A DNA stretch of 16,874 nt from Anaerolineae bacterium (GCA_016927095.1 JAFGNI010000022.1:1-16874); one strand, 5' to 3'; positions 6,666 through 14,478 are shown, numbered from the stretch's first letter. The notes: generated by a model from the sequence alone, not told the origin. Numbers and translations are program-made.

Positions 6666-9332
6666 ATGGCACCACGCTTTTGTCTGGACCTAGCGGAAAA
6701 CGCAGACGCCGCAACACTTGGCGTCGCAGGGGGCAAAGGGGCTGCCCTCGTCCGGCTGACCGCGGCGGGCCTGCCCGTGCCCGGCGGGTTCATTGTCACG
6801 ACCGAAGCCTACCGCGCGTTCGTAGCAGCGCACAACCTGCAGGCGCCCATCAACCGCGCCCTCGCCTCGGTCGGCAACGACCGGCGCGCCTCGGCGCTCG
6901 AGGCCGCCGCCGACGAGATCGGCGAACGCTTTCTTGCGGGCGAGATTCCGGCACCCATCGAGGCCGCCATCGCAGAGGCTTACGGCGGTCTCGGCGAGCG
7001 CGCGCCCGTCGCGGTCCGTTCTTCGGCAACGGCGGAGGACCTGCCCGATCTCTCCTTCGCCGGTCAGCAGGACACCTACCTCAACATCCAGGGCATCGAT
7101 GCAGTTGTGGGCGCGGTCAGGCGCTGCTGGGCCTCGCTCTGGACCGCCCGCGCCATCGACTACCGGCTGCACCACGCCGTCCCCCAGGGCGCCGTCGCCC
7201 TCGCCGTCGTCGTCCAGCACCTGGTGCCCGCCGAGGTTGCCGGCATCATGTTCACCGCCAACCCGATGACCGGAGCCCGCGACGAGGTCGTCATCAACGC
7301 GGCGTGGGGCCTCGGCGAGGCCATCGTCAGCGGCAGCGTCTCCCCCGACACCATCGTCGTCGACAAGGCCACCGGCGCGGTCAAGCAGTATGACGTTGCC
7401 GAGAAAGCCGTGATGACGGCAGCGAATGCCGGGACCGGTGTCGAGACACGCGCTGTCGACGCCGCCAAGCAACGGCGCCGCGCCTTGACGGAACCGCAGA
7501 TAAGCGAGCTTGTGACCTTGGGAAGGGAGATCGAAGCGCTGAGCGGCACGCCCCAGGACATCGAGTGGTGTTGGGCCGATGGGGCCTCCATCATTGTGCA
7601 GGCCCGCCCGATCACGACCCTCGGTATGGAAGCGCCGCTACCTACCGTGCCGGAACCGGACGACTGGCAGGTGCCCAATCCCAGGGCGAAGTACCTGCGC
7701 AACAACATCGTCGAGCTGATCCCCGACCCGATGTCGCCACTCTTCGCCACGCTGGGGCGCCGTGCGATCAACACCAGCCTGGGCAACTTGATGGCCCACT
7801 TCTTCGGCAGGTCCGGCATCGTGCCTGATGAACTCATCATCGAGATCGAGGGCTATGCCTACTACAACGGTGACTTCAGCACCAAGGCGATCCTCCACAT
7901 CCTGCTCGGCAGTGTGGGCATCGCGAAGCGCATGTTCAGCGGCATGGAGGCGCGCGTCGAGGAGGCTTACGCCACCTATCAGTCCGCCATCGAGGGCCAT
8001 CGCCTGGGGCCCGAGGCCGACACCAACGAAGGACCGGCGACAGCAACGGCGCATCTCGACGCGGCGTCAGCCCTGATGGAGGCGGCGATCGGCTACTACG
8101 GCGCCCTGGTGGGTGGCCTGATCCCGGCGGCCTGGATCACCGAGGGGCTCTTCACCGCCTTCTACAAGACGCTCGTGAAGCGCAGACAGGATCCCCGTCC
8201 CGCGGTCTTCCTGCTGGGCTTCGACAGCCTGCCGATTCAGGGAGAGAAGGCGCTCTACGACCTGACCCGGTGGGCCGCGACCCAGCCTGACCTGGGCGGC
8301 GCGCTGCTCGCGACACCTACAGGCGAGCTTGCCGGTCACCTGGCAAGCCCGTCCCAACACATAGGCAGCGACGCCGCAGCGGCCCCGGAGGGCGTACCCG
8401 GGCCGCTATGGGAGACTTTCGTCACCCGGTTTGCGGACCATCTGGCGACCTACGGTGGCACCATCTACGACCTCGACTTCGCCAAGCCCACGCCGGTCGG
8501 CGACCCCACCCCGGTGTTGGAGGCGCTGAAGCTCTTCCTCCGCGGCGAGGGTAAAGACCCCCACACCCGGCAACAGACGGCAGCAGAGGCGCGGGAGGCC
8601 GCCGTGGCGCAGACCGCCGCACGGCTCAAGGGGATGCGGCGACGGTGGTTCGCCAAACTGCTCGCTCGCGCCCAACACTACGCCCCCCAGCGCGAGGATG
8701 GGCTGACCACGCTGGGGTTGGGCTATCCCCTGGTCCGGCAGCACCTGCTGGCGGTGGGCCGGCAGTTGGTGACGGCGGGCGCGCTTTCGAAGGCCGACGA
8801 CGTCTTCTGGCTGCCCGAGACGACCGTGCGGGATGCGGCCGCAAAGCTGGAGCGACATGAGCCCGTGGCCAACCTGGAGGCGCTGGCTGCGGCCCAGCGC
8901 AGACTCTGGGAGGCCCGGCGCCGGGTGACGCCGCCGTTGGCACTGCCGCTGCTGCCGAAGTGGCTCCGCAGGCTGATCCCTTCGCTTGGTGCACCGCCGG
9001 CTGCTGAAGCCGGTGGCACCCTCCGCGGCACGGCATGCAGCCCGGGGACGGTGACCGCAACGGCGCGGGTGTTGCTGGGGCCTGCGAACTTCGACACTCT
9101 TAAACCCGGCGAGGTGCTCGTCGCCGGCATCACGACCCCGGCGTGGACGCCCCTCTTCGCGCTGGCGGGCGCCGTCGTTACCGACGTCGGCGGCCCCCTG
9201 AGCCACGGCTCCATCGTGGCGCGGGAGTACGGCATCCCGGCGGTCCTGGGCACCGGCAACGCCACCCGCCGCATCAGGAGCGGCGACCGGGTCCGCGTCG
9301 ACGGCGCGGCGGGCACCGTGACCGTGCTCTAG
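6666..9332 (+). CDS. PEP-synthase-like / rifampicin-phosphotransferase-type dikinase
   Basis: This 888-aa cytoplasmic enzyme belongs to the PPDK_N / PEP-utilising superfamily. Residues about 1-320 form the ATP-grasp-like nucleotide domain (GGKGAALVRLTAAGLPVPGGF, VAVRSSATAEDLPDLSFAGQQDT, AAWGLGEAIVSGSVSPD, QARPITT). Residues about 335-780 are a helical substrate domain starting KYLRNNIVELIPDPMSPLF. Residues about 787-888 are the swivelling phosphohistidine domain (GGPLSHGSIVAREYGIPAV, catalytic His847). The C-terminal PEP/pyruvate TIM barrel of true PEP synthase is missing. The domain order and length match rifampicin phosphotransferase (about 865 aa), where beta-phosphate from ATP goes through His to a substrate. 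The substrate here cannot be read; resistance to rifampicin is one option only. It is probably cotranscribed with the small protein upstream. Confidence 0.88.
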   Translation: MAPRFCLDLAENADAATLGVAGGKGAALVRLTAAGLPVPGGFIVTTEAYRAFVAAHNLQAPINRALASVGNDRRASALEAAADEIGERFLAGEIPAPIEAAIAEAYGGLGERAPVAVRSSATAEDLPDLSFAGQQDTYLNIQGIDAVVGAVRRCWASLWTARAIDYRLHHAVPQGAVALAVVVQHLVPAEVAGIMFTANPMTGARDEVVINAAWGLGEAIVSGSVSPDTIVVDKATGAVKQYDVAEKAVMTAANAGTGVETRAVDAAKQRRRALTEPQISELVTLGREIEALSGTPQDIEWCWADGASIIVQARPITTLGMEAPLPTVPEPDDWQVPNPRAKYLRNNIVELIPDPMSPLFATLGRRAINTSLGNLMAHFFGRSGIVPDELIIEIEGYAYYNGDFSTKAILHILLGSVGIAKRMFSGMEARVEEAYATYQSAIEGHRLGPEADTNEGPATATAHLDAASALMEAAIGYYGALVGGLIPAAWITEGLFTAFYKTLVKRRQDPRPAVFLLGFDSLPIQGEKALYDLTRWAATQPDLGGALLATPTGELAGHLASPSQHIGSDAAAAPEGVPGPLWETFVTRFADHLATYGGTIYDLDFAKPTPVGDPTPVLEALKLFLRGEGKDPHTRQQTAAEAREAAVAQTAARLKGMRRRWFAKLLARAQHYAPQREDGLTTLGLGYPLVRQHLLAVGRQLVTAGALSKADDVFWLPETTVRDAAAKLERHEPVANLEALAAAQRRLWEARRRVTPPLALPLLPKWLRRLIPSLGAPPAAEAGGTLRGTACSPGTVTATARVLLGPANFDTLKPGEVLVAGITTPAWTPLFALAGAVVTDVGGPLSHGSIVAREYGIPAVLGTGNATRRIRSGDRVRVDGAAGTVTVL

Positions 9333-9439
9333 CGCGGCTGAGGTCGCCGGCTGCCACGGCGAGCGATATCGCATGTCGCCTCATGTCAGCCGCAGATGTC
9401 ATTTTGAGCGGGTCAGCTGATCACCCGCACTACCAATCA

Positions 9440-9567
9440 AGGCCAGTGAAGAGCCTGTCCTGAGCGGGCCTCCACGCGGGGGAGTTGCGTAGGAATCCCA
9501 CGCCTCGGAAGGCATTTGTGCCTGAGAGACCGGCGGCCTCTTGAGGTGTGAGAGCCTTCACTGACCT
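9440..9567. repeat. Imperfect inverted repeat bounding a 128-bp element
   Basis: AGGCCAGTGAAG (9440-9451) and CTTCACTGACCT (9556-9567) pair at 11 of 12 positions. They enclose a segment with several small hairpins and no protein-coding character. It may be a MITE-like or other non-autonomous repeat unit. No target-site duplication was established. Confidence 0.35.
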
Positions 9568-9748
9568 CGGCTGTAAGACGAGTTGGTCTGCTAACCCAAA
9601 CTGGATGGCAGCCTCCCTCTGAGGACTTTTGAACGAGATTGCCCTGGCAGGGTGGCTGTCCCACCCCCTTCCGCCACCAACGCCCGGATGGCCTGCCCTT
9701 ATCACTTGTCCCCTATCCCTGTTCTCCTTTTCTCCCCCGGCTTGTCCC

Positions 9749-9777
9749 TTGCGCGCCGTCGTCCGCCGTCGTATAAT
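9749..9777 (+). promoter_or_regulatory. Promoter of the 9814-12914 operon
   Basis: A perfect -10 box TATAAT (9772-9777) is preceded, after 17 nt, by a weak -35 box TTGCGC (9749-9754, 3/6). The start would be near 9784, giving a leader of about 30 nt. The weak -35 suggests activator dependence or low basal use. Confidence 0.6.
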
Positions 9778-9801
9778 GGGCACCAACCGACTTCCCCACC
9801 C

Positions 9802-9808
9802 GAGGAGG
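9802..9808 (+). promoter_or_regulatory. Ribosome binding site that fixes the 9814 start
   Basis: GAGGAGG lies 5 nt before ATG 9814. The frame is open back to 9652, but that extension would span the promoter and has no ribosome site. Confidence 0.85.
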
Positions 9809-9813
9809 CATCC

Positions 9814-11673
9814 ATGTATCCCGAACCGCGACCTGGACCTATGCCGTCCCTTCATCCGTCAAGGTGGTCTGTAGTTCTGACCGCTCTGCTGCTCCTCATA
9901 GCCAGCCTTGCATGCCTCAATACCCATACGGCCTTCCGCATCACGCCCACTGAGGAGCGTGCCGCGGAGGTTCACCTCGCCTACACCCAGATGCTCACCG
10001 AGGGATACATTGAGGCTGCCCGCCGCGCCAATGCTGACCTGCGGCAGGACTATGCCCAGGCCGGACAGCCTGCGCCGGAGGGAGGCTTCCCAGAGTCGTG
10101 GACCGAGATCGCAGCTGTTAGCCAGCAGCAGTTGCCCGATCCTGACTTGGTAATCACCGAGACCGGTAGCCGTGGCTACACGGCTGAGGCCTCATACCAG
10201 GTCGACCCGAGCAGCGACGCGCCTGAAGGGTGGGCCTTGACCATCGGCGATGTAGATGAGGACGGTGTCCAGCGCTTCGACTTTGAGATGAAGACACTGG
10301 AAGCCAGTGATGACTTTGACTACGTCGAGCTCGCCCGCAGTCTTGAGGCTCCCATGCCGCCGAAGCCGCCTGTGCCGGCAGAGGACGCCGGCGGCGGTGA
10401 CGATGGCTTGGGAGGCCTCTTCAGCGGCCTAACGACACTGATGAATGGCGAGCTGGCCGAGGCAGACCTCAACGGTTGGTACATGTGGCGCATCCTGAAG
10501 GAAGCCGGCATTCCCGTCTTCACCTACGAGATCACGATGCCAGGCCAAGTCACGGCACACACGATCGACGGTCAGACCGCCGGCACGCTAGACGACAGTG
10601 GTAGCACGGTCACATTGGTCATCGACGACGATTTCATCAGGACGTTTGGCCTCACCGGGGCCCCCTTCCACGTGCAGTCAGAGGTCAACCAGTGTGAAGC
10701 GCAGTGCAGCACGATGCCTCATATGCTGTGGGACAAATCGGCGCCGGGCCCGGGCTGCACGTGTATCTGCGAGACCGGCTATGAGAGTAACGACAGCGGT
10801 GATTGCGTCGCCTGCGCTCAGGTCTGCGCCGCCTACGATCCCCACGCCGTCCACGATCCCGGCGACAGTCAGCCCAATAGATGTGGCTGTACCTGCATCG
10901 GCGACCTTATGACGTTCGCCTGGGGCGAGACCGGCGGCGCGTGCCGGTGTGTCGGCAATGCGGTGCTCCAGGGCGACGACTGTGTCTGCGCAGCCGGGTA
11001 CGTGAAGAGCCTCGATGGCCTGAGTTGCGTGCTCGCCTCAGAGGTCGTGGAACCTGTCACCAACTGCCCAGCCGGCACCAACTGCTTGCTGAATCCGGAC
11101 CAGTGCAGATGCACAAACGGCATGATCTGCGATCCCATTGCGCAACAGAACAACGTAGGGCTCGGCGATCCGGAGACCTACTGCGCTGGGAAAGTCGCCT
11201 ACGTGATGATCTCATCAGAGTTGACGCCCTACGAACGCCAATGGATCCACGGCAAGATCAGCGCCATACGCAGCTTCTTCACCAATGCCGGTTACACCAC
11301 ATTCACGGTACTGGTCTACAGCCCCGGTCAGGTTGTTGAACTCATCGCACCGCCCTCGACCCAGGCCATCGCCTACTTCGGACACGCGATCGAGCCCGCC
11401 ATCGAGGATATCGCCGCCGGTACCCTCCGCAACGACATTTTCACCTGGCTGCAGAAGCAATATGCCGCCAGAGGCAGCACGCCCAATGATGCATTCCGCC
11501 TGAGCGATCCGCGAGGCAAGAACCTGGGCCTGCAGTTCGCCTATATGCACACCTGCCACTCCGCTGACAATATGTCGCTCCGCGACTATCTTGTACGCAG
11601 CGGTGGCACGTACTGGGGCGAGACGGGACTGCTCTTTGCGCCACAGTCACTGACGCGGTATCCCCGACCCTGA
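9814..11673 (+). CDS. Exported Cys-rich protein with probable caspase/CHAT-like C-terminal domain
   Basis: The 619-aa protein has an N-terminal export segment (hydrophobic 19-33) ending at Cys34 in IASLAC, a weak lipobox, so it may be a lipoprotein. Residues about 41-290 form a mixed ectodomain with an acidic, Gly/Pro-rich linker (EDAGGGDDG). Residues 294-457 hold 22 cysteines in EGF-like clusters (CTCICETGYESNDSGDC, CVCAAGYVKSLDGLSC). Residues about 460-619 have the order expected of clan CD peptidase-like domains: a strand (VAYVMISSEL), a helix-strand unit (AIRSFFTNAGYTTFTVLVY), a His block IAYFGHA (His524), and a Cys block FAYMHTCHS (Cys581), 57 residues apart. Flanking residues differ from the usual HG and AC pairs, so activity is not certain. 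The gene ends 8 nt before its partner, indicating one operon. Confidence 0.78.
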   Translation: MYPEPRPGPMPSLHPSRWSVVLTALLLLIASLACLNTHTAFRITPTEERAAEVHLAYTQMLTEGYIEAARRANADLRQDYAQAGQPAPEGGFPESWTEIAAVSQQQLPDPDLVITETGSRGYTAEASYQVDPSSDAPEGWALTIGDVDEDGVQRFDFEMKTLEASDDFDYVELARSLEAPMPPKPPVPAEDAGGGDDGLGGLFSGLTTLMNGELAEADLNGWYMWRILKEAGIPVFTYEITMPGQVTAHTIDGQTAGTLDDSGSTVTLVIDDDFIRTFGLTGAPFHVQSEVNQCEAQCSTMPHMLWDKSAPGPGCTCICETGYESNDSGDCVACAQVCAAYDPHAVHDPGDSQPNRCGCTCIGDLMTFAWGETGGACRCVGNAVLQGDDCVCAAGYVKSLDGLSCVLASEVVEPVTNCPAGTNCLLNPDQCRCTNGMICDPIAQQNNVGLGDPETYCAGKVAYVMISSELTPYERQWIHGKISAIRSFFTNAGYTTFTVLVYSPGQVVELIAPPSTQAIAYFGHAIEPAIEDIAAGTLRNDIFTWLQKQYAARGSTPNDAFRLSDPRGKNLGLQFAYMHTCHSADNMSLRDYLVRSGGTYWGETGLLFAPQSLTRYPRP

Positions 11674-11681
11674 GGAGCTTC

Positions 11682-12914
11682 ATGATGAACATGCTATGGA
11701 AGACGCTTGTGGTTTGCCTGGTGGTGATGTCGTTGCCGGCCCTGCCTGCGGCTGTCTCTGCCCAGGCCGACGACATCGCCACAGCCCTTGAGCGGATCGG
11801 CATCGCAGGAGCGCAAGTGGCCGTGGACGGTGATACAGTCACCGTCGCGTACGAGCTGGCACTCGCCAGCCTTGGCCCGTGGGAGTCCTTCCTCCACCAG
11901 ACCGCCAACATCATGACTATCGTGCGCGAGCACAGTGATCATGACGTGGCAGTCGTGCTCCGGATCACCTACGATGACGGCAACGTCATACAGATCACCG
12001 GACGCACCGACGGGGCTGTCGCTTTCCACGATGGGCAGCTGTCGTTTGACGAGTATGACGCGATGCTGGAGTTCCGCCCTGTGACCCGCGGTCCCGCCAT
12101 CACAGGAACCGTCTGTGAACCCGAGCTGGGAGATAACTGCGCGACCTCCGATGCCTGCGCCTGCTACCCAAATGAATCGTGTGATCCGGACGCGACGGCT
12201 GCCAACGCCCGCGGATGCGTCCTGATCTCCGAGCCCGCCAACGCTCACCTGAACGAGGCCCAGTATATCTGCAACGAGGGTTACGTCTGGAACAGCGATC
12301 TGACCGCGTGCGAGATGCCATTGGTCTGCCCCGAAGGCACCTTTGCCTTCAACGGCGAGTGCATCGCCCACGAACAAGAGGCTGAGGCGCCGGTTGCGGC
12401 ACCTGACAACCAGACCTTAGGCAGCCGCAGCGGCAGCGGCCTCGGTACCCTCGCGCTCATCTGCGGCGGGGGGCTCTGCCTGTTAGTACCGATGGGCGTC
12501 GTTGCCGTCCTCATCTTGCGAGGCAAGAGGCGTCAGCGGAGCGCGGATCAGACACCCCACTTAACGCCCACCGCCCCACAGGCAGAGCAGATCGGACTGC
12601 GATCCACAGGGGCACTACCACCCGTCCCCCAAGCGACGCCGTTACAGGGGGCCGTGCCACATGCCACCCCAGCGCCAGAGGTAGCCCCATCGCCCCCACC
12701 CCCGCCGCTGCCCACGCCCTTCCTCGAGCTGGAACGCCAATACGCGGATCTCAACAAGGCCTATGTCGCGGGCCAGATGGATCGCACCGCCTTCCGGCAG
12801 GCACTGGCCGCATTAGTGCTCCGAGATGATCGCGGTTACTGGTCGTTCAGCCCCGGTCGCTGGATGTGGTTTGACGGATCACAGTGGGTCCACCGCGATC
12901 CCGAGGCAACATAA
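11682..12914 (+). CDS. Single-pass membrane protein with Cys-rich ectodomain and W-rich cytoplasmic tail
   Basis: The 410-aa protein has a signal peptide with likely cleavage after VSA (27). A beta-rich ectodomain (about 30-140) is followed by a 10-cysteine segment (about 145-225; CACYPNESC, CNEGYVWNSDLTAC). One TM helix (about 256-280) is followed by the stop-transfer RGKRRQR, then a Pro-rich linker (about 290-345). The C-terminal domain (about 346-410) combines a SHOCT-like helix pair (LERQYADLNKAYVAGQMDRTAF) with WSFSPGRWMWFDGSQWV. A similar tail occurs in membrane proteins of Chloroflexota, by my recollection. GAGGAG overlaps the upstream stop codon; ATG 11682 or 11685 could be used. It shares the Cys-rich style of the upstream protein, so a complex on the outer face of the membrane is plausible. 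The molecular function is unknown. Confidence 0.8.
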   Translation: MMNMLWKTLVVCLVVMSLPALPAAVSAQADDIATALERIGIAGAQVAVDGDTVTVAYELALASLGPWESFLHQTANIMTIVREHSDHDVAVVLRITYDDGNVIQITGRTDGAVAFHDGQLSFDEYDAMLEFRPVTRGPAITGTVCEPELGDNCATSDACACYPNESCDPDATAANARGCVLISEPANAHLNEAQYICNEGYVWNSDLTACEMPLVCPEGTFAFNGECIAHEQEAEAPVAAPDNQTLGSRSGSGLGTLALICGGGLCLLVPMGVVAVLILRGKRRQRSADQTPHLTPTAPQAEQIGLRSTGALPPVPQATPLQGAVPHATPAPEVAPSPPPPPLPTPFLELERQYADLNKAYVAGQMDRTAFRQALAALVLRDDRGYWSFSPGRWMWFDGSQWVHRDPEAT

Positions 12915-12918
12915 TACC

Positions 12919-12960
12919 TTCAGCGGACACCTTAGCAGATTGAGCTTGAGAACCGCTGAA
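12919..12960. terminator. Possible bidirectional terminator between convergent genes
   Basis: TTCAGCGG (12919-12926) and CCGCTGAA (12953-12960) can pair as an 8-bp stem with a 26-nt loop. It sits between the convergent gene ends at 12914 and 12985. The loop is long and no clear U-tract follows on either strand, so support is weak. Confidence 0.3.
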
Positions 12961-12984
12961 CACCATGCCGCGAGGAAAGATAGG

Positions 12985-13569
12985 CTACCGGAGGACCGTG
13001 ATGCGCGCCCCCGCCGTACGCACGAGATCATCGGGCGCGGGGGCGGCAACCGCGCGGGCCAGCAGTGCAATGGTGGCGCGTACCGCGCGCCCGTGGACGA
13101 GGCCAAGCAGCAGATAGAGGGCCGCGACAAGGAGCGCAAACCCGCCGGCGCCCTGCCAGAAGCGAGGGTCCCCAGTGACCCAGGCAAGCCCAAGCAGGGA
13201 GGCCCCGACCGTCATCAATGCACCATACCAGAGAAGCTGTAGGAGCCACTCCCCGATCGTCACCGGTAGCCCTGGTCGCACGCGAACGTCGACCTCGGCG
13301 CCAACCTCCGTTGGGACCAGCCGCCCCCCGACCGTCAGGTAGACGATGCCACCGAGGACGTTGCGGCGGGACCGGTCGCGTCCCCGCATACGAAGCGCGA
13401 AGGCGTAGCCGCCCTCGGCATCCCGAACCAGGTCCAGGCGCAGCCGCGAGAGATCGGTCGTCCGCCCACGCTGGGTGACACGATACGTGGTATGCGCCGC
13501 GAGCTGCTGGAGTCGGTACGCGCACGTGGGCGCCTCGTAGGGCGACTGGAATTCGGTCGGTTTCGCCAT
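12985..13569 (-). CDS. Two-TM membrane protein, function unknown
   Basis: The 194-aa protein has a soluble, basic N-terminal region (1-105) rich in beta-strand patterns (YRVTQRGRTTDLSRLRLDLV, GGIVYLTVGGRLVPTE). Two TM helices (about 108-131 and 139-159) follow, then a 35-residue tail. There is no signal peptide, cysteine cluster or known catalytic motif. The ATG lies 6 nt after the stop of the upstream dehydrogenase gene, so the two form an operon. The ribosome site is poor (TAGG), suggesting translational coupling. I do not recognise the family. Confidence 0.72.
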   Translation of the reverse strand: MAKPTEFQSPYEAPTCAYRLQQLAAHTTYRVTQRGRTTDLSRLRLDLVRDAEGGYAFALRMRGRDRSRRNVLGGIVYLTVGGRLVPTEVGAEVDVRVRPGLPVTIGEWLLQLLWYGALMTVGASLLGLAWVTGDPRFWQGAGGFALLVAALYLLLGLVHGRAVRATIALLARAVAAPAPDDLVRTAGARITVLR

Positions 13570-13575
13570 CGCAGC

Positions 13576-14295
13576 CTAGAACGGCCACTCCACCCCGCGG
13601 TAGTCCAGCATCACCAGGCGGTCCTCATCCGCGCGGTCATTGAGGAAGATCGGCAACGCGTGCGCCGCGGCCTCCTCGGGCTCCATATCCGCCTCCGTGT
13701 TCTTGCTGCCGCCCATGTAGGTGCGCATCCACCCGGGGTGGTAGAGCCGGAAGGTGTACCCGTCCGGGCGCAGGTCGTTGAACATGATCTTGACCGCCAT
13801 GTTCAGCGCCGCCTTCGACATGCAGTAGCTGTACCACGAGGTCCGCTCTGCCATCGTGATGCTCCCCGCCTCCGAGGAGACAAAGCACAGGCGCTTGCCT
13901 ATGCCCGCATCCAGCAGCGGCATCAGCGCCTCCACCACGCGGATCGCGCCCAGGGCGTTCACGTCAAAGAGCCGGTGCATCGCCTCGTAGTCCTGCGGTT
14001 CCCGGATGGGCGCCTTCATCGTCCGCGACGAGATCCCGGCGTTGCCGATCAGCAGGTCGAGGTGATCGACCGCACTCGCCACCGCTGCTGCCGCCGCTTG
14101 CATCGATTCCTGCGAGCTCACGTCCAGCGGCACGACGGTGAGCGCGTCGCCCTGCTCCGCCGCCAGCTCATCCAGCGCAGGCCAGTCGGGCATGTACTGC
14201 CCGGCGAAGACCCGCCGCCCCCGCGCCAACAGCCCTTCCACGAGGGCATACCCCAACCCCCGGTCCGCCCCCGTCACCAACGCCGTCTGTGCCAT
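13576..14295 (-). CDS. Short-chain dehydrogenase/reductase (SDR)
   Basis: This 239-aa cytoplasmic NAD(P)-dependent oxidoreductase of the classical SDR type has the cofactor motif TGADRGLG (8-15), NAG (85-87), the Ser region FVSSEAG (Ser140/141), and catalytic Tyr157-x3-Lys161 (YCMSK). Length and order fit classical SDRs (about 250 aa). The HPGWMRTYMGG stretch after the active site is the usual PG segment. Start 14295 was chosen because GGGAGGTG lies just upstream of it; the longer ATG at 14319 would translate through that ribosome site. The substrate is not evident. It leads an operon with the two-TM protein and is divergent from the SGNH hydrolase across a large inverted repeat. Confidence 0.93.
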   Translation of the reverse strand: MAQTALVTGADRGLGYALVEGLLARGRRVFAGQYMPDWPALDELAAEQGDALTVVPLDVSSQESMQAAAAAVASAVDHLDLLIGNAGISSRTMKAPIREPQDYEAMHRLFDVNALGAIRVVEALMPLLDAGIGKRLCFVSSEAGSITMAERTSWYSYCMSKAALNMAVKIMFNDLRPDGYTFRLYHPGWMRTYMGGSKNTEADMEPEEAAAHALPIFLNDRADEDRLVMLDYRGVEWPF

Positions 14296-14297
14296 TG

Positions 14298-14305
14298 CAC
14301 CTCCC
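14298..14305 (-). promoter_or_regulatory. Ribosome binding site that fixes the SDR start
   Basis: On the minus strand GGGAGGTG precedes ATG 14295, with the GGAGG core 4 nt from the start codon. Confidence 0.8.
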
Positions 14306-14312
14306 TGAAAAA

Positions 14313-14449
14313 CATCCACAGATTACGCAGACTACACGGATAGAACAACAGAATGGAAGAATCAACGAATGAGCGAATGGTGGCCTTCACTTAGGCAGTC
14401 TGCGTTTTTCGTTGTTACCACTCTGTGTAGTCTGTGAAATCTGTGGATG
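14313..14449. repeat. Long inverted repeat between divergent genes
   Basis: The 28-nt arms at 14313-14340 and 14422-14449 pair at 25 of 28 positions (arm core CATCCACAGATT and CAGACTACAC). Further in, AACAAC (14344-14349) faces GTTGTT (14411-14416). The spacer is AT-richer than the surroundings. The CACAGATTACGCAGACTACAC style recalls intergenic repeats that I know from other genomes, so this may be a mobile or amplified palindromic element rather than a private regulatory site. Confidence 0.7.
14320..14348 (-). promoter_or_regulatory. Weak promoter candidate for the SDR operon
   Basis: Read on the minus strand, TTGTTC (14348-14343) and TAATCT (14325-14320) are 17 nt apart. Both boxes lie in or beside the left arm of the inverted repeat. 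The -10 box matches consensus at only 3 of 6 positions. Confidence 0.3.
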
Positions 14450-14478
14450 ATGTTGTTGGCCCCAACCGCCAACGCCAG

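Larger units (their letters stand above)
9333..9813. other. 481-bp intergenic region with degenerate repeat-like sequence
   Basis: No credible gene was found. A 6-bp hairpin GCGGGT/ACCCGC (9408-9428) may end the phosphotransferase transcript. From about 9390 to 9640 the sequence looks like eroded interspersed repeats: GTCATTTTGAGCGG and GAGCCTGTCCTGAGCGG recall motifs that I know from many environmental genomes. A hairpin AGGCA-TTTG-TGCCT is at 9510-9523. A second hairpin, GGGTGG/CCACCC, is at 9650-9666. The promoter of the next operon is at the right end. Confidence 0.5.

Noticed and set aside
8406..9374. 322-codon minus-strand open frame opposite the phosphotransferase
   Set aside because: It is antisense to the His domain and the middle domain of a clear enzyme. 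The translation is rich in Arg, Gly, Ala and His with no motif.
9430..9855. 141-codon minus-strand open frame in the intergenic region at 9333-9813
   Set aside because: It spans the repeat-like segment and runs into the start of the next gene. No domain is recognisable, so it is better explained by repeat sequence.
13492..14343. 283-codon plus-strand open frame opposite the SDR
   Set aside because: The translation is Arg/His/Val-rich low-complexity shadow, and the minus strand encodes an intact SDR with a strong ribosome site.
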